The notes below the pieces were generated by a model, which saw only the letters and a program-made list of their open reading frames with translations, searched no databases and was not told the origin of the DNA. Shown here piece after piece: positions 7,784 through 16,439 of a stretch of DNA of 64,000 nt. Within the stretch, counting starts at the first letter, position 1, and each line of letters begins with the position of its first letter. A program made the position numbers and the translations under genes. Source of the stretch: an uncultured Lachnospiraceae bacterium (GTDB taxonomy: Bacteria > Bacillota > Clostridia > Lachnospirales > Lachnospiraceae); NCBI GenBank assembly GCA_900316855.1, contig ONEK01000003.1, forward strand, positions 62,001 through 126,000. Direction: 5' to 3'.

Positions 7784-9157
7784 GATCAACCACTGCTTCG
7801 CTTCGCGGATCTCCTCCTCCATCGCCTGCTGCCCCGGCGCTCCCTTCGTCAGTCTCCGGTCCACGCACGTCCGGATCGCGATGGCGTCATAGACATCCTC
7901 GTCAAATTCCGGGCCAAAGCTCCGGAATTCGTCCATCGTGAATTCATCGAGCGGCTTATGATGCTCGATTCCGTACAGGACCATGCGCCCGATGATGCCG
8001 TGGGCATCGCGGAACGGCACGCCCTTCTTCACGAGATAGTCCGCCGCGTCCGTCGCGTTCGTATAGCCGTGCTTTGCCGACGCTTCCATGACGCTGTCGT
8101 TGAACCGGATGGTCTTGAGCATGCCGTTCATGAGCTTCAGGCACAGCGAAACCGTATCGAGCGCATCGAAAACCGGCTCCTTGTCCTCCTGCATATCCTT
8201 GTCGTACGCGAGCGGAATGCCCTTCATCGTGACGAGAAGGCTGTTCAGATCCCCAAAGACACGTCCCGTTTTGCCGCGGATGAGCTCCGCCACATCGGGG
8301 TTCTTCTTCTGCGGCATGATGCTGGAGCCCGTCGAATAGGCATCGTCGATTTCCACAAAGCGGTATTCGTTGGAATTCCAGAGGATGATTTCCTCGGACA
8401 GACGGGACAGGTGCATCTGGATGAGGGACAGGTCATTCAGAAATTCGATCGCGTAATCCCGGTCGGAAACGGAGTCCATGCTGTTGCGCGTTGGGCAGCG
8501 AAAGCCAAGCTCTGCCGCCGTATAGCCGCGGTCGAGAGGATACGTCGTACCGGCAAGCGCTCCGGCACCGAGCGGACATTCATTCAGCCTCTCCTTCGTA
8601 TCGGACATCCGGGACACATCCCGGCGGAACATCTCGAAATACGCGCCGAAATGGTGGGCCAGCGTCACGGGCTGTGCCTTCTGCAGATGGGTAAAGCCCG
8701 GCATGGTCGTATGGACGTTCTGCTCCATGATGTGCAGGATCGTCTCCTCCAGCGCCAGAAGATCGCTCCGGATCTCACAGCAGGCGCCGCGGACAAACAG
8801 GCGCAGATCCAGCGCCACCTGATCGTTCCGGCTCCGACCCGTGTGAAGGCGCTTTCCGTCCTCCCCGATCCTCTGTGTCAGGACCATCTCGACGAAGCTG
8901 TGGATATCCTCCGCGGAGCCCGCCTCAATTGCAAGCTTCCCGCTCTCCAGATCTTCATAAATACCCCGGAGGCCTTCCTCGATATGATCCGCTTCCTCCC
9001 CGGTCAGGATCCCCTGCCTGCCCAGCATCCTCGCGTGAACGATGCTGCCGCGGATATCCTGTCTCCACAGCCTCTGATCAAACGGCAGCGAGTCGTTCAG
9101 CTCCTTCGTAAGCTCACTCGTCGTGCCTGTAAATCTGCCGCCCCACAACTGTGCCAT
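7751..9157 (-). CDS. argH: Argininosuccinate lyase
   Basis: The 468-residue enzyme splits argininosuccinate into arginine and fumarate, the last step of arginine synthesis. The fumarase/aspartase superfamily signature GSSIMPQKKNPD is intact (about residue 280), as are HTGRSRNDQVA and TTMPGFTHLQKAQPVT. The start MAQLWGGRF at 9157 is chosen over an upstream in-frame start because AAAGGAG precedes it and family members begin this way. The final residues CDADAPHS come from hairpin A of the downstream repeat and are not a family feature. An extended -10 promoter lies about 130 bp upstream. Other arg genes are not in the window. Confidence 0.96.
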   Translation of the reverse strand: MAQLWGGRFTGTTSELTKELNDSLPFDQRLWRQDIRGSIVHARMLGRQGILTGEEADHIEEGLRGIYEDLESGKLAIEAGSAEDIHSFVEMVLTQRIGEDGKRLHTGRSRNDQVALDLRLFVRGACCEIRSDLLALEETILHIMEQNVHTTMPGFTHLQKAQPVTLAHHFGAYFEMFRRDVSRMSDTKERLNECPLGAGALAGTTYPLDRGYTAAELGFRCPTRNSMDSVSDRDYAIEFLNDLSLIQMHLSRLSEEIILWNSNEYRFVEIDDAYSTGSSIMPQKKNPDVAELIRGKTGRVFGDLNSLLVTMKGIPLAYDKDMQEDKEPVFDALDTVSLCLKLMNGMLKTIRFNDSVMEASAKHGYTNATDAADYLVKKGVPFRDAHGIIGRMVLYGIEHHKPLDEFTMDEFRSFGPEFDEDVYDAIAIRTCVDRRLTKGAPGQQAMEEEIREAKQWLIHECDADAPHS

Positions 9158-9285
9158 AGCGCAATGCTCCTTTGCATGCCGGGAAGGAAGTCTGCGTCCG
9201 GAGGCAGGACCGCCTCCCGGGATTTCATCCTTCGCAGGGATATCTGTCCCCGCAGATGTATCCCCTCCCGTACTCAATCCGTGTC

Positions 9286-9293
9286 ATTGTATC
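9286..9293 (-). promoter_or_regulatory. Probable promoter of argH-asd (extended -10)
   Basis: On the minus strand TGATACAAT reads as an extended -10 (TG-N-TACAAT, hexamer at 9291-9286), about 125 bases before argH. The -35 region (TTCAGT at about 17 bases) is weak. The leader between it and the gene contains short imperfect hairpins. It is placed just after the tRNA terminator, where a new promoter is needed. Confidence 0.45.
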
Positions 9294-9364
9294 AGAAAAT
9301 CTCCCCGCACTGAAGAAAAAAATTTAACGAATTAAAGCGCTGAATTCAACGCGTCTTTATAAAA

Positions 9365-9400
9365 AAATCCCTGCCAGAACCTTGGTCCTGACAGGGATTT
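9365..9400 (-). terminator. Rho-independent terminator of the tRNA gene
   Basis: Reading the minus strand, a 13-bp stem (AAATCCCTG..CAG pairing with CTG..CAGGGATTT, one G-U) is followed by a run of seven T. It lies six bases after the tRNA 3' end. Confidence 0.85.
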
Positions 9401-9405
9401 GGGTG

Positions 9406-9478
9406 AGCTGGAAAAGGGACTTGAACCCTCGACCTACTGATTACGAATCAGTTGCGCTACCAACTGCGCTATTCCAGC
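9406..9478 (-). tRNA. trnT: tRNA-Thr (anticodon CGU)
   Basis: The 73-nt cloverleaf reads on the minus strand. The acceptor stem is GCTGGAA/TTCCAGC, the D-arm has GCGC..GCGC, the anticodon stem ACTGA/TCAGT encloses TTCGTAA with anticodon CGT, and the T-arm is GAGGG-TTCAAGT-CCCTT. The discriminator base is T, and CCA is not encoded. The gene stands alone with its own terminator, and it reads the ACG threonine codon that is common in high-G+C genes. Confidence 0.95.
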
Positions 9479-9547
9479 CTGTACGCCCTTCCTGAGTCTT
9501 CCGGACGAGCGCAATAGATATCATACCAATCCCGGCGCACTTTGGCA

Positions 9548-9622
9548 AGCACATTTTTCCGCCGAAGGAATCAGCACATTTTTCCGCCAAAGGAATCAGC
9601 ACATTTTTCCGCCAAAGGAATC
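9548..9622. repeat. Three tandem 25-bp repeats
   Basis: A 25-bp unit beginning AGCACATTTTTCCGCC recurs three times head to tail (9548-9572, 9573-9597, 9598-9622), with a single G/A difference in the first unit. The array abuts the stop codon of the DUF1015 gene (9621-9623) and lies between it and the tRNA. No spacers are present, so it is not a CRISPR array. Confidence 0.9.
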
Positions 9623-10859
9623 AGCCAAGCCGGTGAATAAAAAGTCCCGACAGAAGCTTTGGCTCGAACCATGTGGATTTCGGCGGCATGAGCCTTCCTG
9701 CGTCCGCAACGGCAAACAGCTCGGACAGCTGAGTGGGATACATGGCAAAGGCCGCTCCCTGCGTCTTATCCGCTTCCTTTTCCAGCTCCTGCAGCCCCCG
9801 GATTCCGCCGATGAAGCGGATCCGCGGGTCCGTCCTGGGGTTACGGATGCCGAACATCGGCTCCAGCACAGTATCCTGCAGAATGGAAACATCGAGTCCC
9901 TTCACGGGATCGAGGGATTTGATGCTGTTTTTGGCGGTCATCATGTACCAGCGGCCGCCCAGATACAGGCCGATTCTGCCCTTTGCCTCCGGCTGTGCCC
10001 ATCCCGCGGGATACGGCTCCAGTGTGAAATTCCTCTTCAGTCCCTGCAGGATCTCACTCCTGTCCAGGCCTCCGACATCCGTGACGACGCGGTTGTAGGG
10101 AAGGATTTCGAGCTCCTCCTCAGGGAACAGGACTGACAGGAAGTAATTGAACTGTGCGTCCGGCCCTGCCTCCGGATGCTGCTTCCTGCGAAGGAGCGAT
10201 ACCTTCACGGCGGAAGCGCAGCGGTGATGCCCGTCCGCGATGTAGATGGACCCGACGTTCGCAAACGCGTCCGAGATCGTGCGGATGTCCTCCTCCCCGT
10301 CAATCACCCACACACGGTTCGTCACATTGCCCCCGGAGACAAAGTCATAAACCGGCTCCGTGCCGCGGACACGCTCCGTCACGGCGTCGATGGCCTCCTG
10401 GTTCCGGTAGGCGAGGAAGATCGGTCCGGTCTGCGCGTCGCAGACGTCCACATGGTGGATCCGGTCCAGCTCCTTGGCGGCAACGGTGTTCTCGTGCTTT
10501 TTGATCACATGGTTCAGGTAATCATCGACGGCAGCGCAGCCGACAATCCCGGTCTGGAGCCTTCCCTCCATTCCCTGCTCGTACAGGTAGTAGCAGGGCT
10601 TTGTATCCTGCACAAAGCTCCCGTCCGCAATTTTCTCATCCAGGAGCCTGCGCGCCTTCCGGTACACCTTCGGCGCGTACATGTCCTGATCCTCCGGAAA
10701 CTGCGTCTCCGGCCGGTCTATTGCAAGGAACGAATCCGGATGCTGCTCCACATATGCCCTGGCCTCCTCCCGCGAAAAAACATCATAGGGAAGCGAGGCA
10801 ATCCGCTGCGCCATCCCCTTAGCCGGCCGGAAGGCGCGAAAAGGTTTCACTGTAGCCAT
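9621..10859 (-). CDS. DUF1015 family protein, serine-operon associated
   Basis: The 412-residue cytoplasmic protein has the DUF1015 N-terminus (VKPFRAFRPAKGMAQRIASLPYDVFSREEA), the central ADGHHRCASAVK segment near residue 220, and the C-terminal phosphate-binding-like MPPKSTWFEPKLLSG. No biochemical role is certain. It lies 13 bp after serA, in the order serC-serA-DUF1015, and no phosphoserine phosphatase gene is visible here. A role in the last step or regulation of serine synthesis is inferred from position only. The ATG is preceded by AAGGACAG. Three tandem 25-bp repeats follow the stop codon. Confidence 0.85.
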   Translation of the reverse strand: MATVKPFRAFRPAKGMAQRIASLPYDVFSREEARAYVEQHPDSFLAIDRPETQFPEDQDMYAPKVYRKARRLLDEKIADGSFVQDTKPCYYLYEQGMEGRLQTGIVGCAAVDDYLNHVIKKHENTVAAKELDRIHHVDVCDAQTGPIFLAYRNQEAIDAVTERVRGTEPVYDFVSGGNVTNRVWVIDGEEDIRTISDAFANVGSIYIADGHHRCASAVKVSLLRRKQHPEAGPDAQFNYFLSVLFPEEELEILPYNRVVTDVGGLDRSEILQGLKRNFTLEPYPAGWAQPEAKGRIGLYLGGRWYMMTAKNSIKSLDPVKGLDVSILQDTVLEPMFGIRNPRTDPRIRFIGGIRGLQELEKEADKTQGAAFAMYPTQLSELFAVADAGRLMPPKSTWFEPKLLSGLFIHRLG

Positions 10860-10872
10860 ATGCTGTCCTTAC

Positions 10873-12036
10873 TCACCGGATGACTCTCACGCGGAACACA
10901 CCCTCCGCCTGCTGCAGCTGCTCCAGGACCTCAGGGGAAACAGCGGAATCAATGTCCAGAATCGTGTAGGCGTAATCGCCCTTCGACTTGTTCGTCATCT
11001 CGGCAATGTTGATGCCGGCGCCGCCCATGATGGCAGTGAATTTCGTGATCATGTTCGGCAGGTTCCTGTGCAGCACCGTAACCCTGCCTGTATGCTGGCA
11101 GACACCCGCGTCACAGTTCGGGTAGTTCACGGAATGCGTGATGTTGCCGTTCTCCAGGAAATCGCGGATCTCGTCGGCAGCCATCATCGCGCAGTTGTCC
11201 TCGGACTCCTCCGTGGAGGCGCCAAGGTGCGGCGTCGTGATGCAGCCCCTGTGGCCTGCGACCGTCGGGTTCGGGAAATCGGAGACATAGCGGCGCACCC
11301 TGCCTGCGTCGATCGCGGCCATCATGGCCTTCTCGTCGACCAGCACATCGCGCGCCATGTTGAGGACAATGACGCCCTGCTTCATCTCGTCAATGGCTTC
11401 CCTGCTGATGTAGCCCTTTGTGGAATCCATGGCGGGAACATGAATCGTGATGATGTCGCAGTTCTTATAGATCTCATTGAGATCCGTCACATGCGTGACC
11501 TTGCGGGACAGATGCCATGCGTTGTCAACGCCCACATAGGGGTCGTACCCGTAGACGTCCATGCCCATATACACGGCCGCGTTCGCAACACGGACGCCGA
11601 TCGCGCCGAGGCCGATGATTCCGAGCTTCTTGCCCTCGATCTCCGTTCCGGCGAACTGCTTCTTCTCCTTCTCCACCTGCGCGGTGATGTCCGGATTGTT
11701 CCAGTTGCTGCGGACCCAGTCGACACCTTCCACGATGTCACGGGATGCCAGCAGCATGCCTGCGATGACGAGCTCCTTGACGCCGTTCGCGTTCGCACCG
11801 GGCGTATTGAAGACAACGACGCCCTGATCCGCGAGCTTCTCCAGCGGAATATTGTTCACGCCGGCGCCGGCCCTCGCAACCGCGAGCAGCTGACCGGAAA
11901 ACTCCATGTCGTGCATCTTCGCGGAGCGCACGATGATCGCCTGTGCCTCATTGACATCCTCGACCCTTTCAAACTCACCGCCCAGACGGTCGAGACCGAC
12001 CTGCGCGATATTATTCAACGTTGCATACTTGTACAT
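10873..12036 (-). CDS. serA: D-3-phosphoglycerate dehydrogenase
   Basis: The enzyme oxidises 3-phosphoglycerate with NAD+, the first step of serine synthesis. The NAD-binding Rossmann loop is LGIIGLGAIGVRVANAA. The substrate and catalytic residues sit in NMARDVLVDEKAM and TTPHLGASTEESEDN. A C-terminal ACT domain follows (NMITKFTAIMGGAGINIAEMTNKS to the end), suggesting serine feedback. The start MYKYATLNNIAQ at 12036 (387 residues) is chosen over the longer open frame because GAGGTGGG lies just before it. It sits between serC and the DUF1015 gene on the same strand. Confidence 0.95.
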   Translation of the reverse strand: MYKYATLNNIAQVGLDRLGGEFERVEDVNEAQAIIVRSAKMHDMEFSGQLLAVARAGAGVNNIPLEKLADQGVVVFNTPGANANGVKELVIAGMLLASRDIVEGVDWVRSNWNNPDITAQVEKEKKQFAGTEIEGKKLGIIGLGAIGVRVANAAVYMGMDVYGYDPYVGVDNAWHLSRKVTHVTDLNEIYKNCDIITIHVPAMDSTKGYISREAIDEMKQGVIVLNMARDVLVDEKAMMAAIDAGRVRRYVSDFPNPTVAGHRGCITTPHLGASTEESEDNCAMMAADEIRDFLENGNITHSVNYPNCDAGVCQHTGRVTVLHRNLPNMITKFTAIMGGAGINIAEMTNKSKGDYAYTILDIDSAVSPEVLEQLQQAEGVFRVRVIR

Positions 12037-12152
12037 GGGACCCACCTCATTCATGGCTGCGGACTGCGAAACAATCCGCAATCGCTTCTTGCACCTTAAT
12101 CTTATCAGCCGGCATAACCGGCACCGGAGCCTTTCCCGGCTGTCACACGGTA

Positions 12153-13241
12153 TTACACAGCGCTGTGATGCGCCTCGAACTCCTTCATGAAGTTCGTGAG
12201 CTTCACGACGCCCTCATACGGCATGGCATTGTACAGCGAGGCGCGCATGCCTCCAACGCTCCGGTGGCCCTTCAGGGACTCGAGTCCCTGTGCGGCTGCC
12301 TCTTTAATGAACTCGGCATCGAGATCCTTGTCGCCTGTTACGAACGGAGCGTTCATGAGCGAGCGGTCCTGTCTGCGGACCGTCCCCTTGAACAGCTTCG
12401 ACTCGTCGAGCGTATCATAGAAAAGCTTCGCCTTCGCCTCGTTCTTCTTTGCGATTTCCGCAAGGCCGCCCTGCTTTAACAGCCACTGGAATGTCAGGCC
12501 GCAGACATAGATGCCCCACGCGGGAGGCGTGTTGAACAGCGAATCCTTGTCGATCTGCGTCTGGTAGCGCATCATGGTCGGCACATAGTCCGGAAGGTCA
12601 GGATTGATGAGATCCTTCCGCACGCAGACGATCGTCACGCCGGCAGGCCCCACGTTCTTCTGCACGCCGCCGAAGAACAGGCCGTACTTCTTCACGTCGA
12701 TCGGACGGGACAGGAAGTTCGAGGAGACATCCGCGACCAGCACATGTCCCTTCGTATTGGGCAGCTGGAAATATTCCGTGCCGTAAATCGTATTATTCTC
12801 ACAGATATAGACATAATCCGCGTCCTCGGGAATATCGAGATCGGAGCAGTCCGGAATGTAGGAGAAATTCTGGTCCTCGGAGGAAGCAACACGGACAACC
12901 TTCGTGTACTTCTGTGCTTCCTTGGCCGCGTTCCGCGCCCAGTTGCCGGTCACGATATAGGCAGCGGTCCCGTTTTTCGTCAGGTTCATAGGAACCTCGG
13001 CAAACTGCGTCCAGCCGCCTCCCTGCAGAAACAGCACCGCGTAATCATCCGGTACGCCGACCAGTTTGCGGAAATCCGCCTCGGCCTTCCTGATGATCCC
13101 GTCGAATACCTTCCCGCGGTGGCTCATCTCCATCACGGACATCCCGCTTCCCTTGTAGTCCAGAAGATCCTCCCGGGCTTCCTCCAGAACCTCCAGCGGC
13201 AGCATCGCCGGCCCTGCGGAAAAATTGTAGACTCTGCTCAT
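12153..13241 (-). CDS. serC: Phosphoserine aminotransferase
   Basis: PLP enzyme of 362 residues converting 3-phosphohydroxypyruvate and glutamate to phosphoserine. MSRVYNFSAGPAMLPLEVLEEA is the family N-terminus, and the PLP-lysine region is YGLFFGGVQKNVGPAGVTIVCV. The longer open frame upstream is repeat sequence, and GGAGGGGATT before 13241 fixes the start. It is the first gene of serC-serA-DUF1015. The preceding 322 bases to the L,D-transpeptidase gene consist almost wholly of two tandem modular hairpin elements, so serine genes may be co-transcribed with ykuD or processed away from it. Confidence 0.96.
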   Translation of the reverse strand: MSRVYNFSAGPAMLPLEVLEEAREDLLDYKGSGMSVMEMSHRGKVFDGIIRKAEADFRKLVGVPDDYAVLFLQGGGWTQFAEVPMNLTKNGTAAYIVTGNWARNAAKEAQKYTKVVRVASSEDQNFSYIPDCSDLDIPEDADYVYICENNTIYGTEYFQLPNTKGHVLVADVSSNFLSRPIDVKKYGLFFGGVQKNVGPAGVTIVCVRKDLINPDLPDYVPTMMRYQTQIDKDSLFNTPPAWGIYVCGLTFQWLLKQGGLAEIAKKNEAKAKLFYDTLDESKLFKGTVRRQDRSLMNAPFVTGDKDLDAEFIKEAAAQGLESLKGHRSVGGMRASLYNAMPYEGVVKLTNFMKEFEAHHSAV

Positions 13242-13255
13242 AATCCCCTCCTTAA

Positions 13256-13555
13256 GCCCGCGTTTTTCGCGGGCACATGATGCAAAATCCGCGAAGGCGG
13301 TTTTGCATCTATGATCTCCGAACCCGGCTTCTTCCCCGCCGGGTTCGTATTCACGAAAGTGACGCATCGGCGTCACTTTCTGAATCTCCTCCTTAAGCCC
13401 GCGTAAGCAGGCGTACATCACGGGAAATGCGCGAAGGCGCTTTCCCGTGTATGATCTCCGAACCCGGCTTCTTCCCCGCCGGGTTCGTATTCACGAAAGT
13501 GACGCATCGGCGTCACTTTCTGAATCTCCTCCTTAAGCCCCCGTTTTTCGCGGGC
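13256..13555 (-). repeat. Modular hairpin element, two tandem copies plus one extra D
   Basis: This 322-bp gap has no gene. In transcription direction it holds: D 13555-13537; A 13520-13495, B 13486-13460, C 13449-13419, D 13412-13397; then A 13380-13355, B 13346-13320, C 13309-13279, D 13274-13256. Both A stems (GAAAGTGACG) and both B stems are identical. The C stems differ (CACGGGAAA..GC against GATGCAAAA..CCG) but each pairs with itself. Each D is followed by TTAAGGAGG, a ribosome-site-like sequence, although only the last is next to a gene (serC). Confidence 0.92.
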
Positions 13556-13563
13556 ACATGAAC

Positions 13564-14406
13564 CTAATTGAAAACCACCACCGGCACGCCGACCTGCAGC
13601 ATGTCGTAGAGCGCCGGCATCACCGCCGGCGGCACATTCACGCAGCCGTGTGAGCCGTTCGTCTGGTAAATCTGCCCGCCGAACTTACTCCTCCAGCCCG
13701 CGTCATGGATGCCGACTGAATTCCTGATAAACGGACACCAGTACTTCACGAATGACACATAGCCCTGCCCGACGAGGGAAACATCTCTCTGCTTCGCGCG
13801 GAGCGAATAGACACCCGTCGGCGTATTCATGCCCTTCGAGGCGTTGCCCGTCACGATATCCGTCGCGAACCTCTGCTGCCCGTTCTCGTAATAGTACAGC
13901 TTCTGATTCGTAAGATCGATTTCCACATACGTCCCGCCGGCTGTCAGAATCGGCTGATGGACCTCATGCCTCTGCTCCATGATGGCCTGCGACAGATACG
14001 CGATCTCCGCGTCCACGTCGAGATACCCGCCGTTCTGCAGATTCTGCCCGATGCTGATCACATCGCCGCGCGTCGTTTTGAAGCCGTTCACCGCACCCGC
14101 GGGCGGAAACATCGCCTGCAGTCCGGAGAAGAACTCCCGCATCTGCTTTGCGTCGAGCATGTAGTAATGCGTGTTCGGATCAATCGCGTACTGACCCTTC
14201 GCATCCTTCATCATCATCGTCATGGCAAGCTCCGGCGTCACCGTATAGTCCCCCGTGGGGAAATGATACGTGATGGCACAGTCCGGTGCTTTGGCAACGG
14301 CGGTCTTTCCGGCGGCCTGTGCGGGAACCGCGCTCACCCCGGCGAGCAGCAGAACTGCCCCCGCCAGTGCCGCGATGCTGATCCATAAATTCCGAATTTT
14401 CCTCAT
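13564..14406 (-). CDS. L,D-transpeptidase, YkuD family, exported
   Basis: The 280-residue protein has an N-terminal signal peptide or anchor (MRKIRNLWISIAALAGAVLL, ending near AQAAG). A middle region (about 45-150) resembles the peptidoglycan-binding segment seen before many YkuD domains. The C-terminal YkuD catalytic domain includes VEIDLTNQKLYYYENGQ and the signature IHDAGWRS..GSHGCVNVPP, with the nucleophile Cys255. Such enzymes make 3-3 cross-links or attach proteins to peptidoglycan outside the membrane. AAAGGAG precedes the ATG. It starts 19 bp after ilvB ends, so it may be read through from the branched-chain genes. Confidence 0.9.
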   Translation of the reverse strand: MRKIRNLWISIAALAGAVLLLAGVSAVPAQAAGKTAVAKAPDCAITYHFPTGDYTVTPELAMTMMMKDAKGQYAIDPNTHYYMLDAKQMREFFSGLQAMFPPAGAVNGFKTTRGDVISIGQNLQNGGYLDVDAEIAYLSQAIMEQRHEVHQPILTAGGTYVEIDLTNQKLYYYENGQQRFATDIVTGNASKGMNTPTGVYSLRAKQRDVSLVGQGYVSFVKYWCPFIRNSVGIHDAGWRSKFGGQIYQTNGSHGCVNVPPAVMPALYDMLQVGVPVVVFN

Positions 14407-14425
14407 GTAAACTCCTTTGCGGGTC

Positions 14426-16120
14426 TCAGCGCCCTGCGGACAGATCGGCCTCGTCGAAGGCTTCCTCGATCGATGTTCCCGGCGATACCATCGGGAATAC
14501 CTTGTCATCCTCCTCGATCTGCACGTCGATGACAACCGGTCCGTCGCAGGCGAGCGCCTTCTTCAGGACGCCGTCCACTTCTTCCTTACTGGTAATGCGC
14601 AAAGCCATACAGCCAAGACCCTCGGCTGTTTTGCAGTAATCCACCTTATCCGTCAGAACCGTGGCAGAATACCGCTTCCCATAATACAACGTCTGCCATT
14701 GTCTGACCATACCGAGAACCTGATTATTGATGACGACATCGATCACCTTGATGTTGTAGCGGCTCGCCGTCGCAAGCTCGATCAGGTTCATGCGGAAGCA
14801 CCCGTCTCCCGCGATATTGATGACGGTTTTGTCGGGGCAGGCCGTCTTCGCGCCGATTGCGGCGCCGAGGCCGTACCCCATGGTGCCAAGGCCGCCGGAC
14901 GTCAGGAGCGTGCGCGGCTGCGTAAATGTATAGTACTGCGCGGCCCACATCTGGTGCTGGCCGACATCAGTTGTAATGATCGCTTTGCCTTCCGTCAGTT
15001 TGTCGATCTCCTCAATCACATAGGGACAGGTCAGTCTGCTGTTGTCATAGGCAAGCGGATACTGCAGCTTCAGGTCCCGGATCTGGCTCATCCAGATCTC
15101 ATGGGATGTCTTATCGACTCTTCTGACCAGCTTCTGCAGGATCTCCTTCAGGTCTCCGACCAGGGCGAGGTCCACCTTGATGTTCTTGTTGATCTCGGCA
15201 TCGTCCACATCGATCTGCAGGATCTTCGCCTTCGTGCAGAACTTCTTCGGGTTGCCGATCTGCCGGTCGGAGAACCGCGTCCCCAGCGCGATGACAAGGT
15301 CCGCCCTGGACAGGCCCAGGTTCGATGCCTTCGTCCCGTGCATGCCGATCATGCCCGTGTAATGGCGGTCATGGCCGTCGAAGGCGCCCTTGCCCATGAG
15401 CGTATCGCACACCGGCGCGTCGATCTTCTCATCGAGCTCCCGGATCTCCTTCGAGGCCCCGGAGATCACCGCACCGCCGCCGACGTACAGGAACGGACGC
15501 TTTGCCTTGTTGATCATCTGTGCCGCGAGATCGAGATCCGCTTCGGTATAGCCAGCGCAGGCAGAAACCTGAACCGGCTCTGCCGCCTCCGGCTCCGCCT
15601 TCTCGTACTCGCACTCCGCCGCTGTCACGTCCTTCGTCACATCGATGAGGACAGGACCGGGCCTTCCGCTTCGCGCGATCCGGAACGCCCTGCGGATCGC
15701 CGGTGCGAGCTTTTTCACGTCCTTCACGATCGTGCCGTGCTTTGTCACCGGCATCGTGATGCCGGCAATATCCACCTCCTGGAACGAATCCTTGCCAAGC
15801 AGAGGCAGCGTCACGTTGCACGTGATCGCCACAATCGGAACAGAATCCATATACGCCGTCGCGATGCCCGTTACGAGATTCGTGGCACCGGGCCCTGACG
15901 TCGCCATGCACACCCCGACCTTTCCCGACGCACGCGCGTAGCCGTCCGCCGCGTGCGCCGCACCCTGCTCGTGCGACGTCAATACATGGCGGATCTGCTG
16001 CCTGTGCTTGTACAATGCGTCATACACATTGAGAATCGCGCCGCCCGGATACCCGAACACGGTGTCCACACCCTGTTCAAGCAGGCATTGCACGATGATT
16101 TCAGAACCTGTTAATTTCAT
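14426..16120 (-). CDS. ilvB: Acetolactate synthase, large (catalytic) subunit
   Basis: The ThDP enzyme condenses two pyruvates to acetolactate, or pyruvate with 2-ketobutyrate, for valine, leucine and isoleucine. The 564-residue protein shows the family start ([31 protein letters not shown]), the ThDP glutamate region, and the cofactor motif [12 protein letters not shown] near residue 440. No ilvN regulatory subunit lies beside it. The downstream neighbour is ykuD and the upstream one is ilvD, with a 319-bp spacer filled by a large inverted repeat. That spacer could uncouple ilvB expression from ilvD. Confidence 0.95.
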   Translation of the reverse strand: MKLTGSEIIVQCLLEQGVDTVFGYPGGAILNVYDALYKHRQQIRHVLTSHEQGAAHAADGYARASGKVGVCMATSGPGATNLVTGIATAYMDSVPIVAITCNVTLPLLGKDSFQEVDIAGITMPVTKHGTIVKDVKKLAPAIRRAFRIARSGRPGPVLIDVTKDVTAAECEYEKAEPEAAEPVQVSACAGYTEADLDLAAQMINKAKRPFLYVGGGAVISGASKEIRELDEKIDAPVCDTLMGKGAFDGHDRHYTGMIGMHGTKASNLGLSRADLVIALGTRFSDRQIGNPKKFCTKAKILQIDVDDAEINKNIKVDLALVGDLKEILQKLVRRVDKTSHEIWMSQIRDLKLQYPLAYDNSRLTCPYVIEEIDKLTEGKAIITTDVGQHQMWAAQYYTFTQPRTLLTSGGLGTMGYGLGAAIGAKTACPDKTVINIAGDGCFRMNLIELATASRYNIKVIDVVINNQVLGMVRQWQTLYYGKRYSATVLTDKVDYCKTAEGLGCMALRITSKEEVDGVLKKALACDGPVVIDVQIEEDDKVFPMVSPGTSIEEAFDEADLSAGR

Positions 16121-16152
16121 CTTCTACCTCTGTCAGTCTGATGTTTGCACCA

Positions 16153-16388
16153 GGCGCCCGTCAGATGTGTACCGTGCAGTTTCCCCGGGATTCGGCGCCT
16201 GAATGACTAGCCTCATCAAAAATGCAATAGACGTCCGCAAAAATTAGAACTCGCTTCAGGGCTTGTGAATGTGGGACGCAGTGCGCTCAGACAGCTCATT
16301 TTTGCGGACATCGCATTTCCGATTCGGCAAGTCATTGCTGCGGCGCCTGCATAGGGGAAACCACATCGGCACACATCCTTCTGGCGCC
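16153..16388. repeat. 236-bp imperfect inverted repeat between ilvD and ilvB
   Basis: The 319-bp gene-free gap (16121-16439) is mostly one near-palindrome. The left arm 16153-16247 matches the reverse complement of 16295-16388. In order, the shared blocks are GGCGCC, GATGTGT, CCG, GTTTCCCC, GGCGCC, AATGACT, GCC, ATC, AAATGC and GTCCGCAAAAAT. The two GGCGCC sites in each arm are 41 bp apart. A 47-nt loop joins the arms. It has no ORF and could be a MITE-like insertion or a long regulatory hairpin. Confidence 0.85.
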
Positions 16389-16439
16389 TCGAAAAACGTG
16401 CGGCATATGCACAGGGGCGCCCATGAGCGTCCCATGCAA

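Noticed and set aside
7638..7868. A longer asd protein starting at 7868
   Set aside because: The extra residues translate the modular hairpin element and part of argH. A strong Shine-Dalgarno fixes the start at 7637. The same logic set shorter starts for serC, serA, rex, proA, the YkuD protein and the lactonase.
7757..9313. A 518-codon plus-strand open frame opposite argH
   Set aside because: Antisense shadow of argH with Arg/His/Leu-biased composition and no motif. Similar shadows opposite ilvB, ilvD, COG2509 and the HI0933-like gene were rejected for the same reason.
9548..9622. Possible CRISPR array
   Set aside because: The 25-bp units are directly adjacent without spacers, there are only three, and no cas genes are in the window.
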